DNA of 40,233 nucleotides from a virus, in IMG/VR virus record IMGVR_UViG_3300014711_000001, positions 1-40,233 of that record. One strand, given 5' to 3'. Shown piece after piece: positions 1-5,760 of the stretch. Position 1 is the first letter of the stretch. Every line of letters starts with the position of its first letter. A program made the translations under genes and the position numbers. The notes beneath the pieces are model-generated. The model had not been told where the DNA came from. It worked only from the letters and a program-made list of their open reading frames with translations, and ran no database searches.

Positions 1-77
1 TCTGACCCATTGGAGGTGGGACGGCAAACGGATGGGGCCATCATCGCGGATGTTGGTGCGGGCTGGCTTGCGGCGGG
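1..77. repeat. Terminal redundancy, left copy
   Basis: These 77 bases recur exactly at 40157-40233. The duplication most likely reflects a circular contig whose ends overlap by one k-mer (77 is a common assembler setting), so only one copy should be counted. A leftward reading frame runs across the junction and gains an ATG at 87, which supports circular continuity. Confidence 0.95.
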
Positions 78-87
78 TGGGGGTCAT
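1..87 (-). CDS. HNH nuclease, N-terminal part (continues at window end)
   Basis: This is the start of the HNH gene that ends at 39890. On the minus strand the ATG lies at 85-87 and the first residues are MTPTRRKPARTNIRDDGPIR. The frame stays open to base 1 and continues at 40156 once the circle is closed, giving a 117-residue protein. The start lies 12 bases after the stop of the upstream gene (100-348) and has only a weak purine-rich ribosome site. Without closing the circle, an annotator would have to use a TTG at 40183 and lose about 20 basic residues. Confidence 0.75.
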   Translation of the reverse strand, partial: MTPTRRKPARTNIRDDGPIRLPSHLQWVR

Positions 88-99
88 AAAATTTCTTTT

Positions 100-348
100 C
101 TAATGAACACACAAATCAGAAAGAATGACGCATTGAGGACCATCAATGGTCAATTGATTGCAGTCGCTTTTTTGGGGATCGCGCCAAATTTCCCCGCCCT
201 CATCGCCGCAATGCAATGCGGCTATTTTGCGCGCTGATTTCTCGTTTTTGGCTCGAATTACAAAATTGTCCACGCAATCATATTCTGGTTCTTCAGAATA
301 ATTACAAATGGGTTCTTCTGTAAGTTTGGTTAACACCCAGAGTTTCAT
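100..348 (-). CDS. Small conserved phage protein, unknown function
   Basis: 82 residues, starting MKLWVLTK. The layout resembles a small phage/bacterial family that begins with a hydrophobic beta strand (KLWVLT), then has an acidic stretch, an 'FVIRAKNEKSARKIAA' segment, a 'GDEGGEIWRDP' motif and a C-terminal strand ending near ILSDL. The function of that family is not known to me. The start overlaps the stop of the upstream gene by an ATGA, so translation is probably coupled. It belongs to the leftward early operon between the DUF1367-like gene and the HNH nuclease. The protein is acidic, with no membrane segment or zinc motif. Confidence 0.75.
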   Translation of the reverse strand: MKLWVLTKLTEEPICNYSEEPEYDCVDNFVIRAKNEKSARKIAALHCGDEGGEIWRDPQKSDCNQLTIDGPQCVILSDLCVH

Positions 349-776
349 GCAGCACCTCCAATCATAGCGTTGACCTCTTGCGTCAGTTCGCTTTCGGTCA
401 CTCCTGGTAACACTTCACTGACAATCACCCTCACCGCCGCCTCATAGAACCGCTTGAACGATTGCTGGTCCATTGACGCGAAACTGATCGACCGTGGCAT
501 CGGGTACTTATGGCCCTTGGTTCCCTGCACAATGTCGCAATGGCCTGCTCTGACTTTGATGTAGAACAGCAGGGCATCGGCGCTTTCAAAGTTGGCCCCG
601 GCCTCCACCACCTTGGCCAGCAGCGACCACAACAGCCGGTGATGGGCAGGATTGCGCGGTTTGGTCACAACAGCCCTGACCGTGGCACCGTGAGGCAATG
701 CCGCGATCAGTTCCGCTGTCTTGGGGTCCGATGGGACCAGCGCGTTAAGGCGTTTGGTGAGGTAATATTCGGACAT
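345..776 (-). CDS. DUF1367-like phage recombination-region protein
   Basis: 143 residues. The segment VTKPRNPAHHRLLWSLLAKVV, the 'HCDIVQ' region, the PMPRSISFASMD motif and 'FKRFYEAAVRVIVSEVLPG' match the pattern I associate with DUF1367/NinB-like phage proteins, found in early recombination/replication operons. NinB-type proteins have been linked to single-strand DNA binding in lambda-like phages, but that role is only inferred here. The start overlaps the upstream stop (TAATG) and its own stop overlaps the next start (ATGA). It lies downstream of ERF and the SSB-like gene, which fits a recombination role. Confidence 0.7.
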   Translation of the reverse strand: MSEYYLTKRLNALVPSDPKTAELIAALPHGATVRAVVTKPRNPAHHRLLWSLLAKVVEAGANFESADALLFYIKVRAGHCDIVQGTKGHKYPMPRSISFASMDQQSFKRFYEAAVRVIVSEVLPGVTESELTQEVNAMIGGAA

Positions 777-1000
777 TAGGCGTCAAGCATAATGTGAACG
801 AAGCCGTCTCGTTCGTGGCATGGGTTTCGCTCGGGAGCGCCATTCAACCACTCACTGCCATTTCGACGGATTGACCATCCATGAGCCGTTCCGCACAGAT
901 TTGAAATGTTTGCAAAATCAACAACCATTTCGTCATCCCAATTTGTGGGGACACAGACCTGCATATCTAAAACACCTTTGCGCGTGACTTCGGGTTTCAT
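776..1000 (-). CDS. Small conserved hypothetical protein
   Basis: 74 residues. The sequence has 'TRKGVLDMQVCVP', a W-D-D-E segment, 'NLCGTAHGWSIRRNG' and a C-terminal 'ERNPCHERDGFVHIMLDA'. Three cysteines and two histidines are present but not in a recognisable zinc-finger spacing. Small proteins with this layout occur in phage and bacterial accessory regions, but I know no function. A good ribosome site (GAGGTGAG) precedes the ATG at 1000, overlapping the end of the SSB-like gene. It is part of the tightly packed leftward operon. Confidence 0.7.
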   Translation of the reverse strand: MKPEVTRKGVLDMQVCVPTNWDDEMVVDFANISNLCGTAHGWSIRRNGSEWLNGAPERNPCHERDGFVHIMLDA

Positions 1001-1008
1001 GTCTCACC

Positions 1009-1320
1009 TCAAAATGGGATTTCCGAATCCATGTCATCCAGCGCATCACGATTGCCGCTGCCAACCTCGTAATGGCTCGGCCTCCCACGCTGCGGGCTTT
1101 GGTCATATTCATCCCGAGGCTTGGGCGGCATCATCAGCACCCGCGTTTCCAGCTTGCCATCGCGGTTCAATGACGGTGTGGGCAGGGCTTCGAATGACAG
1201 GCTGAACCCGTCCCGATCCCGCATGGCAAACGCCACCCCGATCTTGGTGAACTGCGATTTAATTTCGCCATCGCGGGAGGTGTATTGGCGGGCGACCATC
1301 AGGTCATAGCGGTCTGACAT
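1009..1320 (-). CDS. Putative SSB-like protein paired with ERF
   Basis: 103 residues, beginning MSDRYDLMVARQYTSRDGE. The N-terminal two thirds look beta-rich (ARQYTSRDGEIKSQFTKIGVAFAMR, FSLSFEALP). The last 15 residues are acidic and end DDMDSEIPF, closely resembling the DDDIPF tip that bacterial SSB uses to recruit partners. The gene starts at the overlapping TAATG end of the ERF recombinase gene. Inference: it works with ERF as a short ssDNA-binding or loading factor. No recognisable OB-fold signature can be proved by eye, so the function rests on the tail and the neighbour. Confidence 0.8.
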   Translation of the reverse strand: MSDRYDLMVARQYTSRDGEIKSQFTKIGVAFAMRDRDGFSLSFEALPTPSLNRDGKLETRVLMMPPKPRDEYDQSPQRGRPSHYEVGSGNRDALDDMDSEIPF

Positions 1321-1994
1321 TACGCGGCGTCCTTCTGTGCGAATTTTGCGAGTGTTTCATTCTTGACGTTGTAAGCGGCCATGACGGTATCAAACGCGCC
1401 CTTGGCCTTTTCGTGCAGTTTGTCGATATGGGGTTTATTGACCTCCATGATTTTGTGAAGGTCGGCCACGTCCCGCGCGGTGCTGATTTCGTACTCAAGC
1501 AAAGAGCGCATTTTTTCGACGGTTCCGGCTGGCGGGATCATGGCGCGGCCAGTTTGAACCTTGGGCAGGTTTGTAGGCATTGTGGAGGGGGGTGCGGCGC
1601 GACCACTTGCGGCTTCCCCGTCATCATCCTCCGGTGCCACGCCCGCGATTGACGCAAGGCAATAGCGGCGGGCGTAGGTCAAAGCAGAACCATATCCCTG
1701 AGGGTCTGCCTTGATCGGGTTGATCGGGTACAGGCTGGCAATCCACTCGCCTGACGAGTGCATCAATGTGGTTTTAAGCAACACAGACCCAGCATCATTG
1801 ACCGTGGGGGCCTGTACGATTGACAGGCCGTGTTTGGTCAGGGGCGCGCGGATGGCATCCCACACGCTTGATAGATCGGCATAGCGTGACCGAAAGTGCG
1901 GATTGGTGGCGTCCTTGACGGCCCCTTGTATTTCCGCTTGGGCTTTGGCCAGTGCGCCAGCCAGCGCGCCGATGGTTTCAGATTGCATGTTCAC
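1320..1994 (-). CDS. erf: ERF family single-strand annealing recombinase
   Basis: 224 residues. ERF-type proteins anneal complementary single strands and promote phage recombination and genome circularisation. The family signature is clear: 'PHFRSRYADLSSVWDAIR' near residues 33-50, 'KTTLMHSSGEWI', and 'GSALTYARRYCLASIAGVAPEDDDGE' near residues 101-127. The C-terminal third is a charged, probably helical tail. The start overlaps the end of the upstream gene by 17 bases (an alternative ATG lies two codons on), and the SSB-like gene follows by TAATG. Length is typical. It is the recombination core of the leftward early operon. Confidence 0.93.
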   Translation of the reverse strand: MNMQSETIGALAGALAKAQAEIQGAVKDATNPHFRSRYADLSSVWDAIRAPLTKHGLSIVQAPTVNDAGSVLLKTTLMHSSGEWIASLYPINPIKADPQGYGSALTYARRYCLASIAGVAPEDDDGEAASGRAAPPSTMPTNLPKVQTGRAMIPPAGTVEKMRSLLEYEISTARDVADLHKIMEVNKPHIDKLHEKAKGAFDTVMAAYNVKNETLAKFAQKDAA

Positions 1995-2271
1995 TGATTG
2001 CCTCCATTAAATCGTCGTATTCCTCAGGGCTAATGGGGAACTTCACCGCGTATTCCCAATCCTGTTGGGGTGTTTTGCTGACCTTGCCCGCAACCCAGAC
2101 GGTGCTGTCGTCATCAATAAAAACGGGCAGGAATTGCTTTGATCTGGCTTCCGCGCGGCGGGCATAAAATCCCGGCTGCGGCGGTCCCTCGAATATGTGG
2201 TTTTCAAGGCTGTCGTTGCCCGAGTTCACACGCTCCAGGTATCCGCGCCACCATGCTTGGGGATCGGTCAT
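1978..2271 (-). CDS. Hypothetical early protein
   Basis: 97 residues, starting MTDPQAWWRGYLERVNSG. It contains a 'FYARRAEARSKQFLPVFID' segment, a short beta-like stretch (STVWVAGKV) and an acidic C-terminus (SPEEYDDLMEAISEH). I do not recognise a family. Its start is coupled to the preceding gene by ATGA, and its end overlaps the ERF start. It looks soluble with no membrane helix. Co-transcription with ERF suggests an accessory early role, but nothing in the sequence names it. Confidence 0.65.
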   Translation of the reverse strand: MTDPQAWWRGYLERVNSGNDSLENHIFEGPPQPGFYARRAEARSKQFLPVFIDDDSTVWVAGKVSKTPQQDWEYAVKFPISPEEYDDLMEAISEHAI

Positions 2272-2519
2272 GCCAGCACCGCCAATCCCAAAATGGCCAC
2301 GGCCAGAAAAAACGCCAGCACCGCCGCGTCACGGAAAGCAACTGTCACGTCCTTGACGTTCACCCCATGCAGTGATGGGTAGGGAATGTCCAAGTCTGTG
2401 TCAGGGTATGGCATGGGCTTCCCCACTTCACGCGCAAGCTGGTTGTGCATTGCCTTGCGGGTCAACTCGGCCTGTGCTGACGGGCGGCGGGTGTATGATT
2501 TGACGGTTATCGTGGCCAT
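2268..2519 (-). CDS. Small tail-anchored membrane protein
   Basis: 83 residues from the ATG at 2519, which shares a base with the upstream TGA (TGATG). A GTG three bases earlier is possible but less likely. The N-terminus is soluble and basic (ITVKSYTRRPSAQAELTRKAMHNQLARE). The last 20 or so residues form a single hydrophobic helix (AVLAFFLAVAILGLAVLA), so it is probably a C-terminally anchored inner-membrane protein. No family recognised. It sits in the early leftward operon, so a host-takeover or exclusion role is possible but unproven. Confidence 0.65.
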   Translation of the reverse strand: MATITVKSYTRRPSAQAELTRKAMHNQLAREVGKPMPYPDTDLDIPYPSLHGVNVKDVTVAFRDAAVLAFFLAVAILGLAVLA

Positions 2520-2713
2520 CACTCATCACCATCCATGCTAAGAACAGAATTTGCGTGACTTGCGGCATGCATGAACGCGGCCAAGCGCTCATCCTTGGGG
2601 CCGTGGTTTAAATCTATAAAAAGTTGAACCAGCGCCCTTAATTCTGTGATGCGAGCTTTTAGTGCAGCGTTTTCATTAACAAGATCACTATGAACTTGCT
2701 GTGATATGCTCAT
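2519..2713 (-). CDS. Small coiled-coil protein
   Basis: 64 residues from the ATG at 2713 (TGATG overlap with the upstream stop). The N-terminal half is a likely coiled coil (VNENAALKARITELRALVQLFIDLNHG), followed by a helical segment ending in an acidic 'SMDGDE'. The 'ALKARITEL' core resembles the coiled-coil part of the DUF551-like proteins next to it, suggesting a shared origin with a lost or replaced C-terminal domain. Function unknown. Confidence 0.6.
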   Translation of the reverse strand: MSISQQVHSDLVNENAALKARITELRALVQLFIDLNHGPKDERLAAFMHAASHANSVLSMDGDE

Positions 2714-3021
2714 CACTCACCGCCTTTCAGCGCGGTCAGGGGCATCCACTTGGATGGGTATCGCCGTTCTCCGTCGCGATCACGCCAATGGTTTCGTTCC
2801 CAATGAACAATATCTATATCGCCACCGAAATTTTCCCCGCCTCCGGGGATACACAAAACAAGTATTTCAATTCCATCTGGATCATTTGCCAGCCACTCGC
2901 GCGCTGTTTCAATCGGTCGCCACGCCTGCGCGGCTTCCAGTTCTGCGATGCGGGCGCGCAGGCGTGTGATTTCCTCGGTCAAGCCAAGCGCCGTTGATTT
3001 TTGAATGGTTACTAGGGTCAT
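2713..3021 (-). CDS. DUF551-like protein with N-terminal coiled coil
   Basis: 102 residues from the ATG at 3021, which overlaps the upstream TGA; this is preferred over an upstream start that would overlap further. A coiled coil (TEEITRLRARIAELEAAQ) leads into 'WRPIETAREW', the opening motif of DUF551, and ends in 'YPSKWMPLTALKGGE', the usual closing W-M-P-L motif. DUF551 is widespread in phages with unknown function. Two paralogues lie at 37933-38280 and 38397-38864. The coding strand shares an exact 48-bp repeat with one of them. Confidence 0.75.
   Translation of the reverse strand: MTLVTIQKSTALGLTEEITRLRARIAELEAAQAWRPIETAREWLANDPDGIEILVLCIPGGGENFGGDIDIVHWERNHWRDRDGERRYPSKWMPLTALKGGE
2909..2956. 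repeat. 48-bp repeat, copy A
   Basis: This segment encodes the RIAELEAAQAWRPIE junction of a DUF551-like gene. It is identical over 48 bases to 38138-38185 and differs at three positions from 38602-38649. Near-identity at the nucleotide level, while the flanks have diverged, points to recent duplication or gene conversion. Confidence 0.9.
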
Positions 3022-3224
3022 CACGCACCTGCCTGTTGTTCGCAAATGTCAGCGGCGCAGTTGAAGCAATGCCAAGCATCCACCTCGACCAATCGCCCCT
3101 GAACCATGACAAAATCATCGCTGCGCTGTTGGGCGGGTGCGCCGCATTCCTCGCACTTATGCAGGGCGGCGCGGGCGCGTTCGGCTGCGCGGAAGCTGGT
3201 AAAATCCTCGGTGATGGTGGTCAT
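3021..3224 (-). CDS. Small zinc-ribbon-like protein
   Basis: 67 residues. Two Cys pairs, CEECG (about residues 24-28) and CFNC followed by DIC (about residues 52-60), could hold one zinc ion. The N-terminus is helical (FTSFRAAERARAALHK). A ribosome site (GGAG) lies 8 bases before the ATG at 3224. The upstream gene ends five bases earlier. Small two-knuckle proteins like this are frequent in phage early operons and often act as regulators or adaptors, but no specific role can be assigned. Confidence 0.7.
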   Translation of the reverse strand: MTTITEDFTSFRAAERARAALHKCEECGAPAQQRSDDFVMVQGRLVEVDAWHCFNCAADICEQQAGA

Positions 3225-3228
3225 GGTG

Positions 3229-3597
3229 TTACTCCGCAGCGAAATTGATGGGAAAACGGCCAGCCTTTAAGCGTTCGATCTCAGCGCGGGCGTCGGCAAG
3301 TTGCTTGGCCAGATCAATGGCGGTTCGGTGTGCGTCAAACACCCATTCACCGTCGCGCTTTTCTTCAACCGACCATTCACGCGGCTCTTGAAACATGGTG
3401 ATAATGCCAACAGCGCCGCGCCGTTCGGCTTGGGCTTGATATGTTTTTGCCAAACTCAAGGCTTCCGCAAAATCGTTTGTCGTATCGCCCAAATATGCCC
3501 CCCCGTAAGGACGCAAATTAGCGGTGACTTCAAAATGCCAATTTGTCGGGGTGTCGCTTTGGCGTCCGTCGATGTGAATAAAAACCGGATCGGGCAT
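3229..3597 (-). CDS. Hypothetical protein, first gene of leftward operon
   Basis: 122 residues from the ATG at 3597, chosen because a strong ribosome site (AGGGAGA) lies just before it. A longer reading from 3705 would run through the operator and lacks such a site. The first half looks beta-rich (DPVFIHIDGRQSD, WHFEVTANLRPYGG), followed by 'FAEALSLAKTYQAQAERRG'. The C-terminal end is a helix/coiled coil (HRTAIDLAKQLADARAEIERLKAG). Not recognised. As the first gene after operator 1 it should be among the earliest products upon induction. Confidence 0.65.
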   Translation of the reverse strand: MPDPVFIHIDGRQSDTPTNWHFEVTANLRPYGGAYLGDTTNDFAEALSLAKTYQAQAERRGAVGIITMFQEPREWSVEEKRDGEWVFDAHRTAIDLAKQLADARAEIERLKAGRFPINFAAE

Positions 3598-3685
3598 CGG
3601 TATCTCCCTGTTGGCGGCCCCGGTCGGTTTAGGAGGGTTGAACCGGAGCCGCCGTGTCTGCCGTGATTGGCTGACAGGGAGATAT

Positions 3686-3734
3686 TGCGCCAAACTCAAA
3701 TTCATTGCAACTACAAAATTGAGTTTCGCGCAAA
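3686..3734. promoter_or_regulatory. Operator 1 (left), inverted repeat
   Basis: Two half-sites face each other: CAAACTCAAATT at 3691-3702 and TTGAGTTTCGCGCAAA at 3719-3734, with outer TGCGC/GCGCA ends. The same arrangement, with the same 28-bp offset between half-sites, recurs at 4396-4445. It lies between the leftward operon and the rightward gene at 3782, matching a lambda OL-like position. A clear sigma-70 promoter could not be fixed by eye. Confidence 0.75.
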
Positions 3735-3781
3735 TTTATTTTGGGCTACCCTATGTCGGACAGCAAAAAGGATTGGTGACA

Positions 3782-4033
3782 ATGCAGGAATTGTTGGAAA
3801 GAGGCGCGGTTTTGGGTTCAATCGGGGGACTGATAACGGAGCACCCCGAAATGATTGAATCTTGTAAAGACTGCCGGTTCTATTTCCCCCATGAGGAAAA
3901 TCACCTCAAGGGCCAAGGCCTGTGCAGGCGGTTTCCTGCCGTTCCCATATTTCTTGGGGTTCCCGGCAATTATGCGACCAGCTTCCCGCAAATGACCGAA
4001 GCGGGGTGGTGCGGGGAATACAAGAAAAGCTAG
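3782..4033 (+). CDS. Small four-Cys protein beside the repressor
   Basis: 83 residues from the ATG at 3782, preceded by AAAGGA. It contains CKDCRFYFP, GLCRRFP and a C-terminal WCGEY, the pattern of a small phage/bacterial family with four conserved cysteines that probably bind a metal. It is transcribed rightward from operator 1 towards the repressor gene, and the two genes end in one shared CTAG in which both TAG stops overlap. Role unknown. Its place inside the immunity region suggests expression linked to the lysis/lysogeny switch. Confidence 0.75.
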   Translation: MQELLERGAVLGSIGGLITEHPEMIESCKDCRFYFPHEENHLKGQGLCRRFPAVPIFLGVPGNYATSFPQMTEAGWCGEYKKS

Positions 4034-4338
4034 GCTATTTTGTCCAAAAACATGGCCCGCAGGACGGCTGCGGCCCTATCCTGGTCGGCTTTGGACAGCT
4101 TTTGAAGCAGGGCATAAGGCTCGTTTAGCTGTTTGCCGACCTCGGCGGGGTCAAGAAATAGTTCATGGATCTGGCAATTATACGCCAAAGCCATTTTTTC
4201 TAAATGCTTGTTTGTGTATTCGGCTTTGCCGTTTTCGATGCGCGATAGGGTGCCATTAGACATATCAGTCATGGCTTCCACAGCCTTCTGTGCAAGGTGT
4301 CGGCTTTTTCTCCATGCCTTAAAATAGCGATGATGCAT
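4030..4338 (-). CDS. XRE-family transcriptional repressor (CI-like)
   Basis: 102 residues. A helix-turn-helix of the XRE type spans about residues 5-60 (AQKAVEAMTDMSNGTLSRIENGKAEYTNKHLEKMALAYNC), and the C-terminal third is helical and may dimerise. There is no LexA/CI-type peptidase domain, so induction would not use RecA-driven self-cleavage. It is transcribed leftward from the operator 2 region, divergent from the Cro-like gene at 4455. Length is typical of short phage repressors. It most likely binds operators 1 and 2 to keep both early operons off. Confidence 0.85.
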   Translation of the reverse strand: MHHRYFKAWRKSRHLAQKAVEAMTDMSNGTLSRIENGKAEYTNKHLEKMALAYNCQIHELFLDPAEVGKQLNEPYALLQKLSKADQDRAAAVLRAMFLDKIA

Positions 4339-4395
4339 GGCTAGTCTTTGAAATTATTAGATTTCCATTAGATACCGACCAGCAAAAAATAGATA

Positions 4396-4445
4396 TGCGC
4401 TCAAACTCAAATTTGCGCTTGCATCAATTTTGAGTTTCGCGCAAA
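4396..4445. promoter_or_regulatory. Operator 2 (right), inverted repeat
   Basis: This is the second copy of the operator at 3686-3734, between the divergent repressor and Cro-like genes. Half-sites are CAAACTCAAATT at 4402-4413 and TTGAGTTTCGCGCAAA at 4430-4445, with identical 28-bp spacing. It ends ten bases before the Cro-like ATG, so a bound repressor would block that promoter. Confidence 0.8.
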
Positions 4446-4454
4446 CTATGGGCC

Positions 4455-4664
4455 ATGAAGCTTGAACAATTCATAGCCCAGTCTGGCATTACCGCGTTTG
4501 CCTTTGCGAAAAGCATTGGCCGCGATCCCGGCACTATTTCCAAAATCCTGAACGGCCATCAAACGCCCGACGCCGAAACCATGCGCCGGATCATTGCCGC
4601 GACTGAGGGGCAAGTCACCCCTAATGACTTCTTCGACATTCCCAACACCACAGAGGCAGCATGA
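4455..4664 (+). CDS. Cro-like helix-turn-helix regulator
   Basis: 69 residues, starting MKLEQFIAQSGITAFAFAKS. The segment FAFAKSIGRDPGTISKILNGHQTPDAETMRRIIAATEG is a standard lambda-repressor-like HTH, with recognition helix near PGTISKILNG. It is small and almost only the DNA-binding domain, as in Cro proteins. It is the first gene of the rightward operon and lies just downstream of operator 2, opposite the repressor gene. Expected role: repress the repressor promoter during lytic growth. The next gene overlaps its stop by ATGA. Confidence 0.85.
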   Translation: MKLEQFIAQSGITAFAFAKSIGRDPGTISKILNGHQTPDAETMRRIIAATEGQVTPNDFFDIPNTTEAA

Positions 4665-4834
4665 GCATCGGCTTAATCATGGCGGTTATTGGCGCTTTTC
4701 TCGTGTGGTGTATGTTTTCATACGCAGCAACGACCGTGATGTTTGACAAAACCGCACCGTTCATTGTGAGGCTGGGGGCTTTTGCCTATTGGCTTATTTT
4801 GGTCGGATGCGCTTTGGGCGTTGCGGGTGTTTAG
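4661..4834 (+). CDS. 57-residue two-helix membrane protein
   Basis: A short gene whose ATG overlaps the cro stop (ATGA). The protein starts MSIGLIMAVIGAFLVWCMFSY and has a second hydrophobic segment (IVRLGAFAYWLILVGCALGVAGV). The two likely transmembrane helices are separated by a short loop (AATTVMFDKTAP). No family recognised. Direct coupling to cro suggests early expression and an inner-membrane role such as exclusion, though this is only positional inference. Confidence 0.65.
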   Translation: MSIGLIMAVIGAFLVWCMFSYAATTVMFDKTAPFIVRLGAFAYWLILVGCALGVAGV

Positions 4835-4840
4835 ATGACA

Positions 4841-5023
4841 TCACCTGTCATTCACCGCCGCATAGAACAGCCCCTCGCCCGATGGGCGGCTTTTGCGTTC
4901 CAGCATTTGCAGCGCCAGTCTGAGCAGGGCCAGCGCGACTACATCACCAGCTTGTTCCCAGTCGCTGTCATCTTGGCGGGTGTCTATGATTGGGTAAGCG
5001 TCCATTTCTCGTTGCTCCGTCAT
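4841..5023 (-). CDS. Possible small antisense gene
   Basis: 60 residues on the minus strand, in an otherwise rightward stretch: MTEQREMDAYPIIDTRQDDS, then a helical segment (AGDVVALALLRLALQMLERKSR) and 'GEGLFYAAVNDR'. Its composition looks more protein-like than the overlapping plus-strand frame (4835-5101), which is rich in His, Arg and Trp. Against it: no convincing ribosome site and the opposite direction to its neighbours. If neither frame is real, 4835-5048 is a 214-bp untranslated gap. Confidence 0.35.
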   Translation of the reverse strand: MTEQREMDAYPIIDTRQDDSDWEQAGDVVALALLRLALQMLERKSRPSGEGLFYAAVNDR

Positions 5024-5048
5024 CGCGTTCACATGATGCGAGGATGCG

Positions 5049-5456
5049 ATGAGCAAAGACACGTCCAAAAAGGGTGGGAGAATGCCGTTAGTCGCGGCTG
5101 AACATATCGCGCCCGAGATCGGCGCGCGGGTGGCGGCGTATCTGCGCCAAGCCTTCCCCCGCCATACGGCCAAGGAAATCGGGCGGGCGACCGACGCCGA
5201 CGAGCGAACGGTAAAGCAATGGCTGGCCGGCGTAATGCCCGCCAACCGAAACATGGTGAAGCTGGCTCAACTGTTTGGCTGGCGATTCATTTCAATGGTT
5301 TTTGAGCCTGCATGTGGTGACGCGGCTGCATTTCGAATTATGGGGAACCTGGATGATCTGGAACAGCGCGCCGCTTTACTTAAAGACGAGATTGCTAAAG
5401 CCCGCGCTGATTACAGCGGCGTTTGGTCTGGAGTGGATCGCAGAAAGGCTAATTGA
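5049..5456 (+). CDS. HTH DNA-binding protein (CII-like position)
   Basis: 135 residues. GAGGA lies just before the ATG. After a basic N-terminus, the segment IGARVAAYLRQAFPRHTAKEIGRATDADERTVKQWLAGVMPANRNMVKLAQLFGW is a helix-turn-helix region (recognition helix near DERTVKQWL). The C-terminus is helical (LDDLEQRAALLKDEIAKARADY). It is the second regulator of the rightward operon, so it could play a CII-like part or regulate replication genes; this is from position only. I do not recognise a named family. Confidence 0.75.
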   Translation: MSKDTSKKGGRMPLVAAEHIAPEIGARVAAYLRQAFPRHTAKEIGRATDADERTVKQWLAGVMPANRNMVKLAQLFGWRFISMVFEPACGDAAAFRIMGNLDDLEQRAALLKDEIAKARADYSGVWSGVDRRKAN

Positions 5457-5498
5457 CGCGGCGGCTTTTTGCCTGCGGATTTATTGGAGGATTTGAGG

Positions 5499-5660
5499 GT
5501 GCAGCTTTTCTTTTCGGTTCTTAATTTGATCGCGGCAATCATTTGGCTTTATCAAGCGATCATGCTTGCTTTTGGGTTTCGCGAACCAGACTTTATGCAG
5601 ATCGGTGTTGCCGTATTCCTGACGGCTGCGGATGTGTTTGCAAAAAATGCAAAATTTTAG
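5499..5660 (+). CDS. 53-residue membrane protein
   Basis: The GTG start at 5499 is chosen because GGAGG lies 9 bases upstream; a TTG at 5469 would add ten residues but has no such site. The protein has a first hydrophobic helix (FFSVLNLIAAIIWLYQAIML) and a second weaker one (FMQIGVAVFLTAADVFA), with a short loop between. It resembles other tiny membrane proteins in this operon. Function unknown. Confidence 0.6.
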   Translation: MQLFFSVLNLIAAIIWLYQAIMLAFGFREPDFMQIGVAVFLTAADVFAKNAKF

Positions 5661-5670
5661 ACTGCGCGCC

Positions 5671-5760
5671 ATGACCGACCACGACCCCAACAGCACATAC
5701 ATCATGGCGGCATACATCATTGTCGCGGCGTGGCTTTTAATCATTGCGGTGTTTGCATGA
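5671..5760 (+). CDS. 29-residue single-helix membrane microprotein
   Basis: The predicted product is an acidic head (MTDHDPNST) followed by one transmembrane helix (YIMAAYIIVAAWLLIIAVFA). Its stop overlaps the methyltransferase ATG as ATGA, like most gene junctions in this genome, which argues that it is translated. No clear ribosome site precedes its ATG, and a protein this short could arise by chance. Confidence 0.45.
   Translation: MTDHDPNSTYIMAAYIIVAAWLLIIAVFA

Noticed and set aside
1-77. 77-base terminal repeat read as a natural direct terminal repeat
   Set aside because: The length equals a common assembler k-mer and the repeat lies inside a coding frame that continues across the joint; natural ends cannot be told from this.
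3301-3666. Plus-strand frame of 121 residues
   Set aside because: Antisense to the first gene of the leftward operon, which has a good ribosome site; no motif in the plus frame.
3598-3705. Longer start (3705) for the first leftward gene
   Set aside because: The extension runs through operator 1 and lacks a ribosome site, while ATG 3597 has AGGGAGA at good distance.
4835-5101. Plus-strand frame of 88 residues after the two-helix membrane gene (TAG directly followed by ATG)
   Set aside because: Composition rich in His, Arg and Trp looks like antisense of the minus frame at 4841-5023; it has no ribosome site and overlaps the next gene by 53 bases. Neither frame is certain.
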